The translations under genes were made by a program, and so were the position numbers. From Acidiphilium rubrum (GTDB lineage: Bacteria; Pseudomonadota; Alphaproteobacteria; Acetobacterales; Acetobacteraceae), in assembly GCF_900156265.1 (NCBI RefSeq), contig NZ_FTNE01000001.1, forward strand, positions 78,424 to 142,423: a stretch of DNA of 64,000 bases. Direction: 5' to 3'. Position 1 is the first letter of the stretch. Every line of letters starts with the position of its first letter. The notes beneath the pieces were generated by a model that did not search any database, had not been told where the DNA came from, and worked only from the letters and a program-made list of their open reading frames with translations. This document shows, one piece after another, positions 14,935-23,597 of this stretch.

Positions 14935-15812
14935 GCGGCGCGCAACAGGCCTTCGCGGCGGAAGCTGAGCCAGGCGCCTTTGCCGATGATGATGTGGTCG
15001 TGCAGCGTCACTTCCAGCAGGGCGATGGCGCGCTGGATTTCCTTGGTCATTTCGATGTCGTCGCGCGAGGGGGTGGGGTCGCCGCTCGGGTGGTTGTGCA
15101 CCAGGATCAGGGCGGTGGCGTGGTTCTGCAGGGCGCGGGTGACCAGTTCGCGAACGTAGACCTGGGTGTGGTTGACCGTGCCGCGCGAGGCGATTTCATC
15201 GGCGATCAGGCGGTTGCGGTTGTCGAGATAGAGGACGCGGAATTGTTCGATCGACTCGCGCGCCATGGCGATGGTCAGGTAGTCGATCAGCCGGTCCCAA
15301 TTGTTCAGCACGGGCTGGTCGGCGAGTTCGGTGCGGGCGAGGCGGAGTGCCGAGGCGTGGATGAGTTTGATGGCGGCGACGCTGTGGATGCCGATGCCCT
15401 CGTGCGCGAACAGCGATTCGATCGGCGCGGCGAGGACGCCGGCATAGGAGCCGAACCGGTTGATCAATGATTTGGCGAGCGGTTTGGTGTCGCCCTTCTT
15501 GAAGGCGAGGAACAGCAGCATTTCGAGCAATTCGTAATCGGCCAGGGCGTCGGCACCACGGTCGAGCAGTTTGTCGCGCATGCGGCCGCGGTGGCCCTGG
15601 GGGCCGGTGCTGGCGAACGGCAGCTCGGCGGCGCTGGCCGCATCGAACTGGTCACGTTCCGCGAAGCCTTTGCGGGTTGGCCGTGCGGGCGCTTCCGGGA
15701 AATCGTGGTCCGGGGCCTTGCGGATGCCGCGTAGCAGTTTCTCCCACAATCGCGCCTGACCTTTCGGGAAATTATCGCGCCTAGGTTGTAGGATAGAGAG
15801 GGTGCCCGGCAT
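14931..15812 (-). CDS. radC: RadC-family JAB/MPN-domain protein
   Basis: A RadC-family protein of about 293 residues with an N-terminal helix-hairpin-helix-like part (RMRDKLLDRGADALADYELLEMLLF) and a C-terminal JAMM metal-binding motif, HNHPSGDPTPSRDD. The fold predicts a zinc-dependent peptidase- or nuclease-like activity, but the cellular role of RadC is unsettled and the older DNA-repair assignment has been withdrawn. A variable proline/charged N-terminal region precedes the core. The start is uncertain. ATG 15812 is chosen, but an in-frame ATG at 15869 and later sites are possible. It is divergent from the RidA-family gene. Confidence 0.88.
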   Translation of the reverse strand: MPGTLSILQPRRDNFPKGQARLWEKLLRGIRKAPDHDFPEAPARPTRKGFAERDQFDAASAAELPFASTGPQGHRGRMRDKLLDRGADALADYELLEMLLFLAFKKGDTKPLAKSLINRFGSYAGVLAAPIESLFAHEGIGIHSVAAIKLIHASALRLARTELADQPVLNNWDRLIDYLTIAMARESIEQFRVLYLDNRNRLIADEIASRGTVNHTQVYVRELVTRALQNHATALILVHNHPSGDPTPSRDDIEMTKEIQRAIALLEVTLHDHIIIGKGAWLSFRREGLLRAA

Positions 15813-15895
15813 TTGTCCAGCGCAATCGTGCGACCACGGGTTGCGTGATGGCGCGACGGTTCGATACAAGGCGGGCTCAATCAGGAGGATCTGTG

Positions 15896-16246
15896 ATGAG
15901 CCGTATCATTCGCACCGAAGCCAACGAAGTTCTTGCAAAAGTCGTTGAATACCATGGTTTCATCTACACGCAGGGCGTGGTTGCGACCGATCTGGACGGC
16001 GATGTGGCGGCGCAGACGCGGAACGTGCTCGATCAGATCGATGCGCTGCTGGAACTTCATGGGACGGACAAGACGCGTCTGTTGCAGGCCCAGATCTGGT
16101 TGAAATCGATCGATGATCGCGCGGCGCTCAATGCGGTGTGGAGCGCGTGGCTGCCGGAGGGCGGTGCGCCGGCGCGGGCCTGTGTGGAAGCGAAGTTGGC
16201 CGATCCGCGGTATCTGGTTGAAATCATGGTCACGGCCTGCCGGTGA
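15896..16246 (+). CDS. RidA/YjgF-family protein
   Basis: A 116-residue member of the RidA (YjgF/YER057c/UK114) family. Typical members hydrolyse reactive enamine/imine intermediates released by PLP enzymes, protecting them from damage. The family core is visible in GFIYTQGVVA, VLDQIDALLELHG and the C-terminal ARACVEAKLADPRYLVEI, where the Arg corresponds to the substrate-binding arginine of RidA. A strong AGGAGG (15883-15888) sits 7 bp before ATG 15896. Several subfamilies exist, some without deaminase activity, so the substrate is left open. Confidence 0.88.
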   Translation: MSRIIRTEANEVLAKVVEYHGFIYTQGVVATDLDGDVAAQTRNVLDQIDALLELHGTDKTRLLQAQIWLKSIDDRAALNAVWSAWLPEGGAPARACVEAKLADPRYLVEIMVTACR

Positions 16247-16289
16247 TTTTTATGAGCGATTTATAATTCCGTACTCTTAATAAAAATTT

Positions 16290-16311
16290 AGGAAATTGAT
16301 CTTAATTTCCT
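16290..16311. terminator. AT-rich perfect hairpin after ridA
   Basis: AGGAAATT (16290-16297) and AATTTCCT (16304-16311) form a perfect 8-bp stem around a 6-base loop, 44 bp after the ridA stop. There is no T-run directly after it. It could be a weak terminator, or an operator for the downstream gene. Confidence 0.35.
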
Positions 16312-16474
16312 GTCGGCGAGAGGGTGGTGGATTTAAATTTTTTATCTCGTGACATTTTTGTCAGTATCGAGGGTTGCAGATTTTGCAGTGCCCCCGTAAC
16401 AAGAATGCAGACGTGCGGTGCAACGACGACGGAGTCGCTGCATTGAAGACAGCGAGTTCTGTTGAAGAGATACC

Positions 16475-16501
16475 GGAACATTCCGGGTTAAGGGCTTGTT
16501 T
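16475..16501 (+). promoter_or_regulatory. possible EcfG-type (general stress) promoter
   Basis: GGAAC (16475-16479) followed after 17 bases by TGTTT resembles the alphaproteobacterial EcfG pattern GGAAC-N16/17-CGTT with one mismatch. It lies about 60-85 bp before the CHAP gene start. The match is short and could be chance. Confidence 0.22.
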
Positions 16502-16558
16502 GGTGGGCGTTTTGCTGCGTAAGAGTTGGCTTCGAGACGGATTGGGGACGAGCAGGGC

Positions 16559-17401
16559 ATGAGGCAGGGTGGCAAAAAGATCAAAGGCGCGGTGCGTGTT
16601 CTTGGGTGCCTTTCTGCCATTTTTGGTTTCTCACAAATCAGTCATGCGAATTCCACCCATAAAACCTTCCATGCAGCACCACATCGCCCGGTTGTCGCCC
16701 ATAAAGTCGCTTTTCATGGCCACGCCGTAACCCACAAAGCCGCCATCCGGCGGCCGGTGCTGCGTCACATCGTCGAGCATCATGCGGTGATGCGGCGTGA
16801 TGTGGTTCGTCATCCTGAAATTCACGCCGCCGCTTATCATCATGCCGTGTATCGCCGGGTGGCGGCGCGGCGCCCGGATTATCGGCACGACTACGTGGTG
16901 CATCACGAACTTCACCGTTACGTCCGTCACGCCGATTATCTGTGGTGCGTGCCCTACGCGCGCGACGTGTCGCATATCGATCTGACCGGCGACGCCTTCC
17001 TGTGGTGGGCCGAGGCGGCGGGCCGGTATGGTCGTGGTGAACGGCCGGAGGCGGGCGCGGTGCTCAACTTCCGCTCGAGCCGGCGGATTCCGATGGGTCA
17101 TGTCGCCGTGGTCGCCCAGGTGATCAACAGCCGCGAAGTTCTGGTCAACCAGGCGAACTGGGTGCCCGACCGGGTCAGCCACGACGTGCCGGTGATCGAC
17201 GTGTCGCCGGACAACAACTGGTCCGAGGTTCAGGTTTCGATCGGGGATGGCCGGTTCGGTTCGACCTATCCGACCTACGGCTTTATCTATCCCAAGCAAT
17301 CCAACGGGTTGGTCTATGCCAACAGCGGCAGCACCGAGGTCGCCGAAGCGCCGGTTACCCATAAAATCCGCCTGATCGCGCCGAACCGCACGTTGCGCTG
17401 A
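16559..17401 (+). CDS. secreted histidine-rich CHAP-domain protein
   Basis: A 280-residue exported protein. Residues 1-30 form a signal peptide (basic start, hydrophobic VLGCLSAIFGF, cleavage near SHA). Residues 34-124 are extraordinarily histidine-rich, with about 19 His plus many Arg. The C-terminal part is a CHAP amidase/peptidase domain with the likely nucleophile Cys130 in LWCVPYARDVS, and the catalytic His181 in PMGHVAVV, followed by NQANW. CHAP enzymes usually cut peptidoglycan peptide bonds, so a cell-wall remodelling role is inferred. The His-rich segment may bind metal or respond to acidic pH. It converges with the nuo operon, ending 25 bp from nuoN. Confidence 0.85.
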   Translation: MRQGGKKIKGAVRVLGCLSAIFGFSQISHANSTHKTFHAAPHRPVVAHKVAFHGHAVTHKAAIRRPVLRHIVEHHAVMRRDVVRHPEIHAAAYHHAVYRRVAARRPDYRHDYVVHHELHRYVRHADYLWCVPYARDVSHIDLTGDAFLWWAEAAGRYGRGERPEAGAVLNFRSSRRIPMGHVAVVAQVINSREVLVNQANWVPDRVSHDVPVIDVSPDNNWSEVQVSIGDGRFGSTYPTYGFIYPKQSNGLVYANSGSTEVAEAPVTHKIRLIAPNRTLR

Positions 17402-17419
17402 AGCCCGCCGGAGCGGTCT

Positions 17420-17441
17420 GCGGTGTTCATTTGAACACCGC
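17420..17441. terminator. perfect palindrome spanning the nuoN stop codon
   Basis: GCGGTGTTCA (17420-17429) and TGAACACCGC (17432-17441) are exact inverted repeats separated by TT. They lie between the converging CHAP and nuoN genes and include the nuoN stop codon. No T-run is present, so the structure may block 3' exonucleases or help termination in both directions. Confidence 0.45.
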
Positions 17442-18851
17442 GTGCAACAGCGTCATCAATGATTGTGGCGCGATGCCGAAGCCGAGAATCAGGGCGCCGA
17501 GGCCGGCCATGGTGAGCCAGCCGGTGATCGGGATGGCGATGACGCTGGCCGGGGCTTCGGCACGATCGGCCGGTTTCAGCGCCATTACCAGAATGATTCG
17601 CAGGTAATAGAACAGGCCGATCACGCTGCTCAGCACCAGCGTCGCGGTGAGCACCCGCAGGTCGGCGCTCACGCCGGCGGCCATGATGTAGAGTTTGGCG
17701 ATGAAACCGATCGCGGGCGGGATGCCGGCGAGCGAGAGCAGGATCAGCGTCATGATGGTGGCGAGCAGCGGGCGGTGCCAGAACAGGCCGCGCAGATCGT
17801 CGATTTGATCGGCATCGCGCGCTGAGCCGGCGCGCGACAGGACGCCGATGACGCCGAACGCGCCGATCACGGTGATTGCGTAGGTCACGATATAGAAAAT
17901 CACCCCGGCACGGCCGATCCTGCCTGCCGCAAGCAGGGCGATCAGCAGATAGCCGAGATGCGCGATCGAGGAATAGCCGAGCACGCGCTTGAGGTTTTCC
18001 TGCATCAGGGCGAGCAGATTGCCCACCAGCATCGACAGCATCGCAACGATGCCGACCGCGCTGGCGAGGATGGGCGAGACGGTGCTGCCCGGCATCGCCA
18101 GCAGGTGCAGGATGACCGCGATCACCGCGATTTTGGGGATGACCGCGACATAGGCGGCGCTCGGCGCCGGCGCGCCGGCGTAGATGTCCGGCACCCAGAT
18201 GTGGAACGGGACCACCGAGAGTTTGAACCCGGCGCCGGCGCCGATCAGCGCCAGGGCGGTCAGGATGATCGGATTCGGGCCAGCGGCCAGCAGCGGGGCG
18301 AAGGTGAGATGGCCGGTGGCGAGCGCGGCGAGACCGATGCCGAACAGGACGATCGCCGAGGACATGCCGGAGAGCACCAGGTATTTCAGCGCGGCTTCCT
18401 CGGCTTCCGGCCGATCGCGCGGGTAGGCGATCATGCCGATCATTGCGATCGTCATGGTCTCGAGGCCGAGAAACAGGGTGATGAACCCGGCGCTGGTCGC
18501 CATGGCGAAGGCACCGAGCGTCGCGAGCACGAGGAGCAGGGGATATTCCTCGCGCGGGAGTGGCAGGTCGCGGGTCAGATAGAGTGTCGCGAGGATCAGG
18601 GTGGCGAGGCCAGCGAGCAGGATCAGCCCCGCGAAGCCGAGTGCATCCGGCGTGAGGTTGAACAGGCTGGGGAAGGGGTTGGCGCGGGCGGCGAGCGCCC
18701 AGGGGATGCTGATTGTTGCGAGGATCAGGCCGGTTGCGGCAATGCCGATTGTGACGGCGAACGAGCGGCGGATGGCGAGGGCGGCGAGCATCGCGGTGAC
18801 GGTGAGGGCGAGGACGAGCAACGGGGCGGCGGCCTGCATCAGGGTCATCAT
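17427..18851 (-). CDS. nuoN: NADH-quinone oxidoreductase subunit N
   Basis: A 474-residue polytopic membrane subunit and one of the three antiporter-like proton-pumping subunits of complex I. The sequence is almost entirely hydrophobic helices. It contains the antiporter-family pattern FKLSVVPFHIWVPDIYAGAP with the conserved Lys and His, and LGYSSIAHLGYLL. Length agrees with bacterial NuoN (about 480). It is the last gene of the operon, its ATG overlaps the nuoM stop as ATGA, and a palindrome covers its own stop codon. Confidence 0.95.
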   Translation of the reverse strand: MMTLMQAAAPLLVLALTVTAMLAALAIRRSFAVTIGIAATGLILATISIPWALAARANPFPSLFNLTPDALGFAGLILLAGLATLILATLYLTRDLPLPREEYPLLLVLATLGAFAMATSAGFITLFLGLETMTIAMIGMIAYPRDRPEAEEAALKYLVLSGMSSAIVLFGIGLAALATGHLTFAPLLAAGPNPIILTALALIGAGAGFKLSVVPFHIWVPDIYAGAPAPSAAYVAVIPKIAVIAVILHLLAMPGSTVSPILASAVGIVAMLSMLVGNLLALMQENLKRVLGYSSIAHLGYLLIALLAAGRIGRAGVIFYIVTYAITVIGAFGVIGVLSRAGSARDADQIDDLRGLFWHRPLLATIMTLILLSLAGIPPAIGFIAKLYIMAAGVSADLRVLTATLVLSSVIGLFYYLRIILVMALKPADRAEAPASVIAIPITGWLTMAGLGALILGFGIAPQSLMTLLHAVFK

Positions 18852-20371
18852 GTGCCGCGCCTGGTGGCGGGGATTGCCGCGGCATGGGTGATCGGCAGGA
18901 GCACAGCGATGCTCGGTGCTGCGATTTTCAGGACCGGCTGGGGATCGATGCCGAGCCAGATGACGGCGGCACCGAGTGCCAGCATCATGGCGGTTTCGCG
19001 CGTGCCGAAATCATGGGTCCCGCGCTTGGCGTTCGCCTCGCCGTGAAAGGCGCGCTGGATCGCGATGAGGGAATAGAGTGCTGCCGGGATCAGGCCGATC
19101 GCGGCGAGGATGGCGATGGTGGGGGACACCGCATAGACGCCGCGCAGAATGAGGAATTCGCCGACGAAATTGCCGAGGCCGGGCAGGCCCATCGAGGCGA
19201 CGACGAAGAACGTGCCGAACGAGGACAGGCGGGGCAGGTCGGTCCAGAGACCGCCCATCCGCGTAAGGTCGCGGGTGTGCAGGCGGTGCTGGATGCTGCC
19301 GACCGTGATGAACAGCGCCCCGGTGCTGACGCCGTGCGCGATCATCAGGATCACCGCCCCCTGCCAGGCGAGTGCGTTGAAACTGTAGATGCCGATCAGC
19401 ACGAAGCCCATGTGGCTGATGCTGGAATAGGCGACCAGTTTTTTCAGGTCCGACTGGCCGTAGGCGAGGATGGCGCCGTAGAAGATGCTGATGGTGCCAA
19501 GCGCCATCGCGATCGGGGCAATGTGGTGCGCGGCGGCGGTGAACAGCGGTACGGCAAAGCGCATCAGCCCATAGCCGGCGGTTTTCAGCAGGATGCTGGC
19601 GAGGATGACGGAGCCGGCGGTGGGGGCTTCGGTATGCGTGTCCGGCAGCCAGATGTGTACCGGAAACGAGGGCAGTTTCACCAGGAAGGCGATGAAGAAA
19701 CCGAGCATGATGAGTGTGCCGAGGCGACCGGTCGGCTGGCTGGCCAGAAGGGTGACATAATCGAAGGTCAGCACGCCGGTCTGGCGCTGGTGGAGGAAGG
19801 CGAGCGCCAGGATCGACAGTAGCATCAGCAGGCCGCTGCCCTGGGTGAACAGGAAGAATTTGATCGCGGCGCGGCGGCGGTGTTCGTGGCCCCAGATGGC
19901 GATGATGAAATACATCGGCACCAGCATCACTTCCCAGAAGAAGAAGAACAGGAACAGATCGAGCGCGAGGAACACGCCGATCGATCCGGCAAGGGACCAT
20001 AGCAAATTGGCGTGAAAGAAGCCGGTGCTGTGATCGATCTCGCGCCAGGACACGATCACGGCGAACAGGCCGATGATGGTGGTCAGCACGATCAGCAGCC
20101 AGCTCAACCCGTCGAGATCGAGGCGGATGCTGATGCCGAGGGTCGGGATCCAGCTTGCGTCGAAGGTGGCGAGCCAGCGGCCTGAGGTGATCGGGCTGGG
20201 TGCGCTCAGGATGGCGGCGCCCGAGCCGTGAACCAGGGGCAGGATGAGGCCGAGTTCGAGCAGGAGGGTGGCGAGGCTGATGGCGCGCGGCAGCATCGGG
20301 GTGATGCGGTCGGCCGGCCAGGCGAGCAGGCCGCCGAGCAGGGGGATGATCAGGAGCCAGGCCAGAATCAT
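18848..20371 (-). CDS. nuoM: NADH-quinone oxidoreductase subunit M
   Basis: A 507-residue antiporter-like membrane subunit of complex I. Diagnostic segments include FFFFWEVMLVPMYFIIAIWG (with the key Glu of helix 5), LPSFPVHIWLPDTHTEAPT, and LVAYSSISHMGFVLIG. It conducts protons in the membrane arm next to NuoL and NuoN. Both ends overlap neighbours by ATGA (nuoL upstream, nuoN downstream), fitting equal production of the three pump subunits. Confidence 0.96.
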   Translation of the reverse strand: MILAWLLIIPLLGGLLAWPADRITPMLPRAISLATLLLELGLILPLVHGSGAAILSAPSPITSGRWLATFDASWIPTLGISIRLDLDGLSWLLIVLTTIIGLFAVIVSWREIDHSTGFFHANLLWSLAGSIGVFLALDLFLFFFFWEVMLVPMYFIIAIWGHEHRRRAAIKFFLFTQGSGLLMLLSILALAFLHQRQTGVLTFDYVTLLASQPTGRLGTLIMLGFFIAFLVKLPSFPVHIWLPDTHTEAPTAGSVILASILLKTAGYGLMRFAVPLFTAAAHHIAPIAMALGTISIFYGAILAYGQSDLKKLVAYSSISHMGFVLIGIYSFNALAWQGAVILMIAHGVSTGALFITVGSIQHRLHTRDLTRMGGLWTDLPRLSSFGTFFVVASMGLPGLGNFVGEFLILRGVYAVSPTIAILAAIGLIPAALYSLIAIQRAFHGEANAKRGTHDFGTRETAMMLALGAAVIWLGIDPQPVLKIAAPSIAVLLPITHAAAIPATRRGT

Positions 20372-22242
20372 GCGAACACCAATAGGGCGATGGTTGCGAT
20401 CGAGCCGGCCATCAGCCAGGCAGCGTAGCGGCGGATCTGGCCGATCTGGCTGCGGCGGAGGGTGTGGTGCAGTTGCAGCGTCGCGGCGCTGATCAGGGTG
20501 ACGACATGGTCGACCGGGTCGTGCCGGAGCGCGCGCACCAGCGCCATGAACGGGCGGACCAGCAGGGCTTCATAGAGCGCATCGAAGCCGAAGCCGGTGC
20601 GCAGCAGGCGGCGGAGCGCGCCCGGTTCGGCGGCGGCGACGCGCTGCCAATGGCCGTTGCGATACAGCGTGTAGGCGATGGCGATGCCGAGCAGCGGGAC
20701 GATGTAGCCGGCGGCCTCCACCAGAATCGCCAGCGCCGATCGGGGTGCCGGGCTGCCGAGCACGGGGTGGAGCAGGGTCATCACCAGACGATCGCCGCCG
20801 AGGAACGAGGGTGTTTCGAGCCAGCCGATCAGCAGCGATCCGGCGGCGAGCAGCACGAGCGGCACGGCGATCGGCGCGCCGGACCGGCCGGTGACCGGGG
20901 TATGGGCCGGGCCGAAAAACACCAGAAAGACCACCCGGAAACTATAGGTCGCGGTGATCAGCGCGCCGAGCAGCCCGGCCGCCCACAAGCCAGGACCGAT
21001 GCCGGGTGCGAACCAGACCGCGCCGAGGATCATTTCCTTGCTGAACGATCCAGCGCTGATGATCGGCACCGCGGCGAGCGAGGCGGCGCCGATCAGGAAG
21101 CTCCAGAAGGCAAGCGGCAGGCTTGTGCGCAGGCCGCCCATTTTGAAAATGTCCTGCTCATGGTCGAGCCGCATGGCGATGGCGCCGGCCGAGAGGAACA
21201 GCAGCGCCTTGAAGACGGCGTGGGTGAGGAAATGGAACATCCCGGCCGACCAGGCGCCGACGCCGAGTGCGAGGAACATGTAGCCGATCTGGCTGATCGT
21301 GGAGTAGGCGAGTACGCGTTTGATGTCGGACTGCACCAGGGCGGCCAGGGCTGCGAGCAGGATGGTGATGCCGGCGCCGATCGATATCGCGAGCAGCACA
21401 TCCGGCGCGAGCAGGTACAGCACGTGGAGCCGCACCACGAGATAGACGCCGGCGGTGACCATGGTGGCGGCGTGGATCAGGGCGCTGACCGGCGTTGGCC
21501 CGGCCATGGCGTCGGGCAGCCAGGTCTGGAACGGGAATTGGGCGGATTTGCCGAGACCGCCGATCAGCAGCAGGCCAGCGGCGAGGGTTGGCCATGCGCC
21601 GCCGTGCGGCCAGAGTTCGGTTGCGCGCGCGAGCATCGGCTGGATCGAGAGCGTGCCGAGTTTGACCGCCAGCAGCAGAATGCCGGCCAGCATCGCGATA
21701 TCGGCGATGCGGGTGACGATGAAGGATTTGCGCGCGGCATAGCCGTTGGCGGCGTCCTGAAACCAGAAGCCGACCAGCAGATAGCTGCAGACGCCGACGC
21801 CTTCCCAGCCGACGAACAGCACCAGCAGATCGCTCGCCAGGATCAGCAGCAGCATCGCGGCGACGAACAGGTTGAGATAGGCGAAATACCGGCTGTAACC
21901 GGCTTCGCCCGCCATATAGGCGGTCGAGAACAGATGGATCAGCGTGCCGATGATGGTGATGACGAGCATCATCAGCAGGGCGACCGGATCGAGGTAGAGG
22001 CTGATGTCGACCGTGAGGCCGGGCAGGGTCAGCCAGGTCCAGAGATGTTGGATTAAGATGTGCGATGGCGGTGCGGCGGCATACCAGTGGAGCCCGATCA
22101 GGATCGCGATGAAGGCGGCGATGCCGACGCTGGCGGTGCCGATGATGGCTGCGGCGCGGGCTGGCAGCATTGTGCCGCACAGGCCGAGGATGGTGGCGCC
22201 CATCAGCGGGCTGGCAGGGACGAGCCAGAGGAGATGGTTCAT
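20368..22242 (-). CDS. nuoL: NADH-quinone oxidoreductase subunit L
   Basis: A 624-residue distal antiporter-like subunit of complex I. It has YMAGEAGYSRYFAYLNLF, WEGVGVCSYLLVGFWF, the KSAQFPFQTWLPDAMAGPTP proton-channel helix and VLAYSTISQIGYMFLALG. The extended C-terminal part (about 490-624) should include the long lateral helix that braces the membrane arm. Size is close to E. coli NuoL (613). It overlaps nuoK and nuoM by ATGA. Confidence 0.96.
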   Translation of the reverse strand: MNHLLWLVPASPLMGATILGLCGTMLPARAAAIIGTASVGIAAFIAILIGLHWYAAAPPSHILIQHLWTWLTLPGLTVDISLYLDPVALLMMLVITIIGTLIHLFSTAYMAGEAGYSRYFAYLNLFVAAMLLLILASDLLVLFVGWEGVGVCSYLLVGFWFQDAANGYAARKSFIVTRIADIAMLAGILLLAVKLGTLSIQPMLARATELWPHGGAWPTLAAGLLLIGGLGKSAQFPFQTWLPDAMAGPTPVSALIHAATMVTAGVYLVVRLHVLYLLAPDVLLAISIGAGITILLAALAALVQSDIKRVLAYSTISQIGYMFLALGVGAWSAGMFHFLTHAVFKALLFLSAGAIAMRLDHEQDIFKMGGLRTSLPLAFWSFLIGAASLAAVPIISAGSFSKEMILGAVWFAPGIGPGLWAAGLLGALITATYSFRVVFLVFFGPAHTPVTGRSGAPIAVPLVLLAAGSLLIGWLETPSFLGGDRLVMTLLHPVLGSPAPRSALAILVEAAGYIVPLLGIAIAYTLYRNGHWQRVAAAEPGALRRLLRTGFGFDALYEALLVRPFMALVRALRHDPVDHVVTLISAATLQLHHTLRRSQIGQIRRYAAWLMAGSIATIALLVFA

Positions 22243-22556
22243 GCCTGGACATCCCGCAGGCGGTTGGCGGCATCGCCGTCGAGCGTGGTGAGGCGGTTGC
22301 GCAGGCGGAGCAGCAGGATCAGGCCGAGGGCGAGCTCGGCGCCGGCGAGGTTGATCACGAAGATGAACATGATCTGGCCCTGCGGGTTGCCCCAGCGCAT
22401 GCCGGCGGTGATGAACAGCAGGCCTGCGGCGTTCAGCATGATTTCGATCGACATCAGCACGAAGATCAGGCTGCGGCGCGCGAGCAGGCCGATCAGGCCG
22501 ATGATGAACAGCATGGCGGCGAGGGTGGCCGGGGCGTGCCAGGAGAGGCTGACCAT
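22239..22556 (-). CDS. nuoK: NADH-quinone oxidoreductase subunit K
   Basis: A 105-residue subunit with three membrane helices and the two conserved glutamates of the E-channel in the helix segments FVLMSIEIMLNAAGLLF and NLAGAELALGLILLLRL. It links the hydrophilic arm to the antiporter-like subunits. Start ATG 22556 lies 4 bp after the nuoJ stop. The stop overlaps nuoL by ATGA. Confidence 0.96.
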   Translation of the reverse strand: MVSLSWHAPATLAAMLFIIGLIGLLARRSLIFVLMSIEIMLNAAGLLFITAGMRWGNPQGQIMFIFVINLAGAELALGLILLLRLRNRLTTLDGDAANRLRDVQA

Positions 22557-22560
22557 CGGC

Positions 22561-23076
22561 CTAGTCGCGCGCCCTGGCCGGGCGGCCGAGGTGGTAGGCG
22601 CCGATCAGCCCGGCGAGCAGCAGCATCGAGGCGAGTTCGACCGCGGCGAGATCGGTGGTGAACAGTTTAAGGCCGACCGCCTGGGGCGAGACGATGTGAT
22701 GCGCGCCTGCCGGGCCGGTGCTGCCGAGCAGGCCGTAGAGCAATTCGCCGGCGAGTGCCGCGCCGGACAGGATGGGGATGATCCAGATCGAGCTTGTCAG
22801 CCAGCCGGATTCGCGCGCGATGGCGGTGCGGTCGAGCCGGAGCATCATCACCACGAACAGGAACAGGACCATGATGGCACCGGCATAGACGATGACTTCG
22901 AGCGCGGCAGCGAACGGCGCGCCGAGCGTGTAGAACACCACCGCCATGCCGAGCAGCGAGAGGACGAAATTGAGCAGGCCATAGAGCGGGTTGGCGCGGG
23001 TGATCGCGATTGCCGTGGTGAGCAGGGCAAAGGCGGAGGCAGCGTAGAACACGATGTCGTAACCCGACAGGCTCAT
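22561..23076 (-). CDS. nuoJ: NADH-quinone oxidoreductase subunit J
   Basis: A 171-residue membrane subunit of complex I with five predicted helices. It carries the conserved [28 protein letters not shown] and [20 protein letters not shown] stretches, the latter forming the pi-bulge helix TM3. It sits between nuoI and nuoK, and its ATG overlaps the nuoI stop. Length is typical. Confidence 0.95.
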   Translation of the reverse strand: MSLSGYDIVFYAASAFALLTTAIAITRANPLYGLLNFVLSLLGMAVVFYTLGAPFAAALEVIVYAGAIMVLFLFVVMMLRLDRTAIARESGWLTSSIWIIPILSGAALAGELLYGLLGSTGPAGAHHIVSPQAVGLKLFTTDLAAVELASMLLLAGLIGAYHLGRPARARD

Positions 23077-23591
23077 GGCAGCAGCCCCCGTGGGTCGACC
23101 GGCGGGCTTTCGTTGAGCGCAGCACCTTTGGGTTTGCCGGGCGTTGCGACGCCGGCGATGCGGTAGAAATTATAGTCGGGCACCTTGCCGGTGCCGGCGA
23201 TCAGCAGATGCTCTTTTTCATAGACCAGGCTCTGGCGGGAAATCTCGCTCATTTCGAAATCGGGGATGAGCTGGATGGCGGATGTCGGGCAGGCTTCCTC
23301 GCAGAAGCCGCAGAAGATGCAACGGGAAAAATTGATCCGGAAATGCTCGGGGGTCCATTGGTCCGGCGCCGCGCTCTTTTGCAGGCTGATGCAGTCGCAT
23401 GGGCAGACCGCCGCACAGAGGTAGCAGGAGACGCAACGTTCCTCGCCGTCCGGATCGCGGGTGAGCACGATGCGGCCGCGGTAGCGCGGCGCGAGATAGG
23501 GTTTTTGTTCCGGATATTGAACGGTTTCGGTCTTGTGAAACAGATGCAGGAAGGTGAGCCACAGGGTGCGGATGGCGCTGATGATGAACAT
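23073..23591 (-). CDS. nuoI: NADH-quinone oxidoreductase subunit I
   Basis: A 172-residue ferredoxin-like subunit carrying clusters N6a and N6b. Two CxxCxxCxxxCP motifs are visible: [15 protein letters not shown] and [15 protein letters not shown]. The N-terminus has an amphipathic membrane-contacting part ([20 protein letters not shown]). It passes electrons from NuoG to NuoB. Six bases separate its ATG from the nuoH stop. Confidence 0.96.
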   Translation of the reverse strand: MFIISAIRTLWLTFLHLFHKTETVQYPEQKPYLAPRYRGRIVLTRDPDGEERCVSCYLCAAVCPCDCISLQKSAAPDQWTPEHFRINFSRCIFCGFCEEACPTSAIQLIPDFEMSEISRQSLVYEKEHLLIAGTGKVPDYNFYRIAGVATPGKPKGAALNESPPVDPRGLLP

Positions 23592-23597
23592 GCCGGG

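Larger units (their letters stand above)
16247..16558. other. AT-rich intergenic region upstream of the CHAP-domain gene
   Basis: 312 bp without a convincing gene. The left half (16255-16375) is markedly AT-rich for this genome and contains the hairpin at 16290-16311. The right half contains an inverted repeat CCGGAA-CA-TTCCGG at about 16473-16486. The region probably holds the end of the ridA transcript and the promoter of the CHAP gene. Confidence 0.6.

Noticed and set aside
17958-22056. Several 300-530 codon + strand frames opposite nuoL, nuoM and nuoN
   Set aside because: Glu/Arg/Gly-rich antisense frames caused by codon bias in hydrophobic genes.
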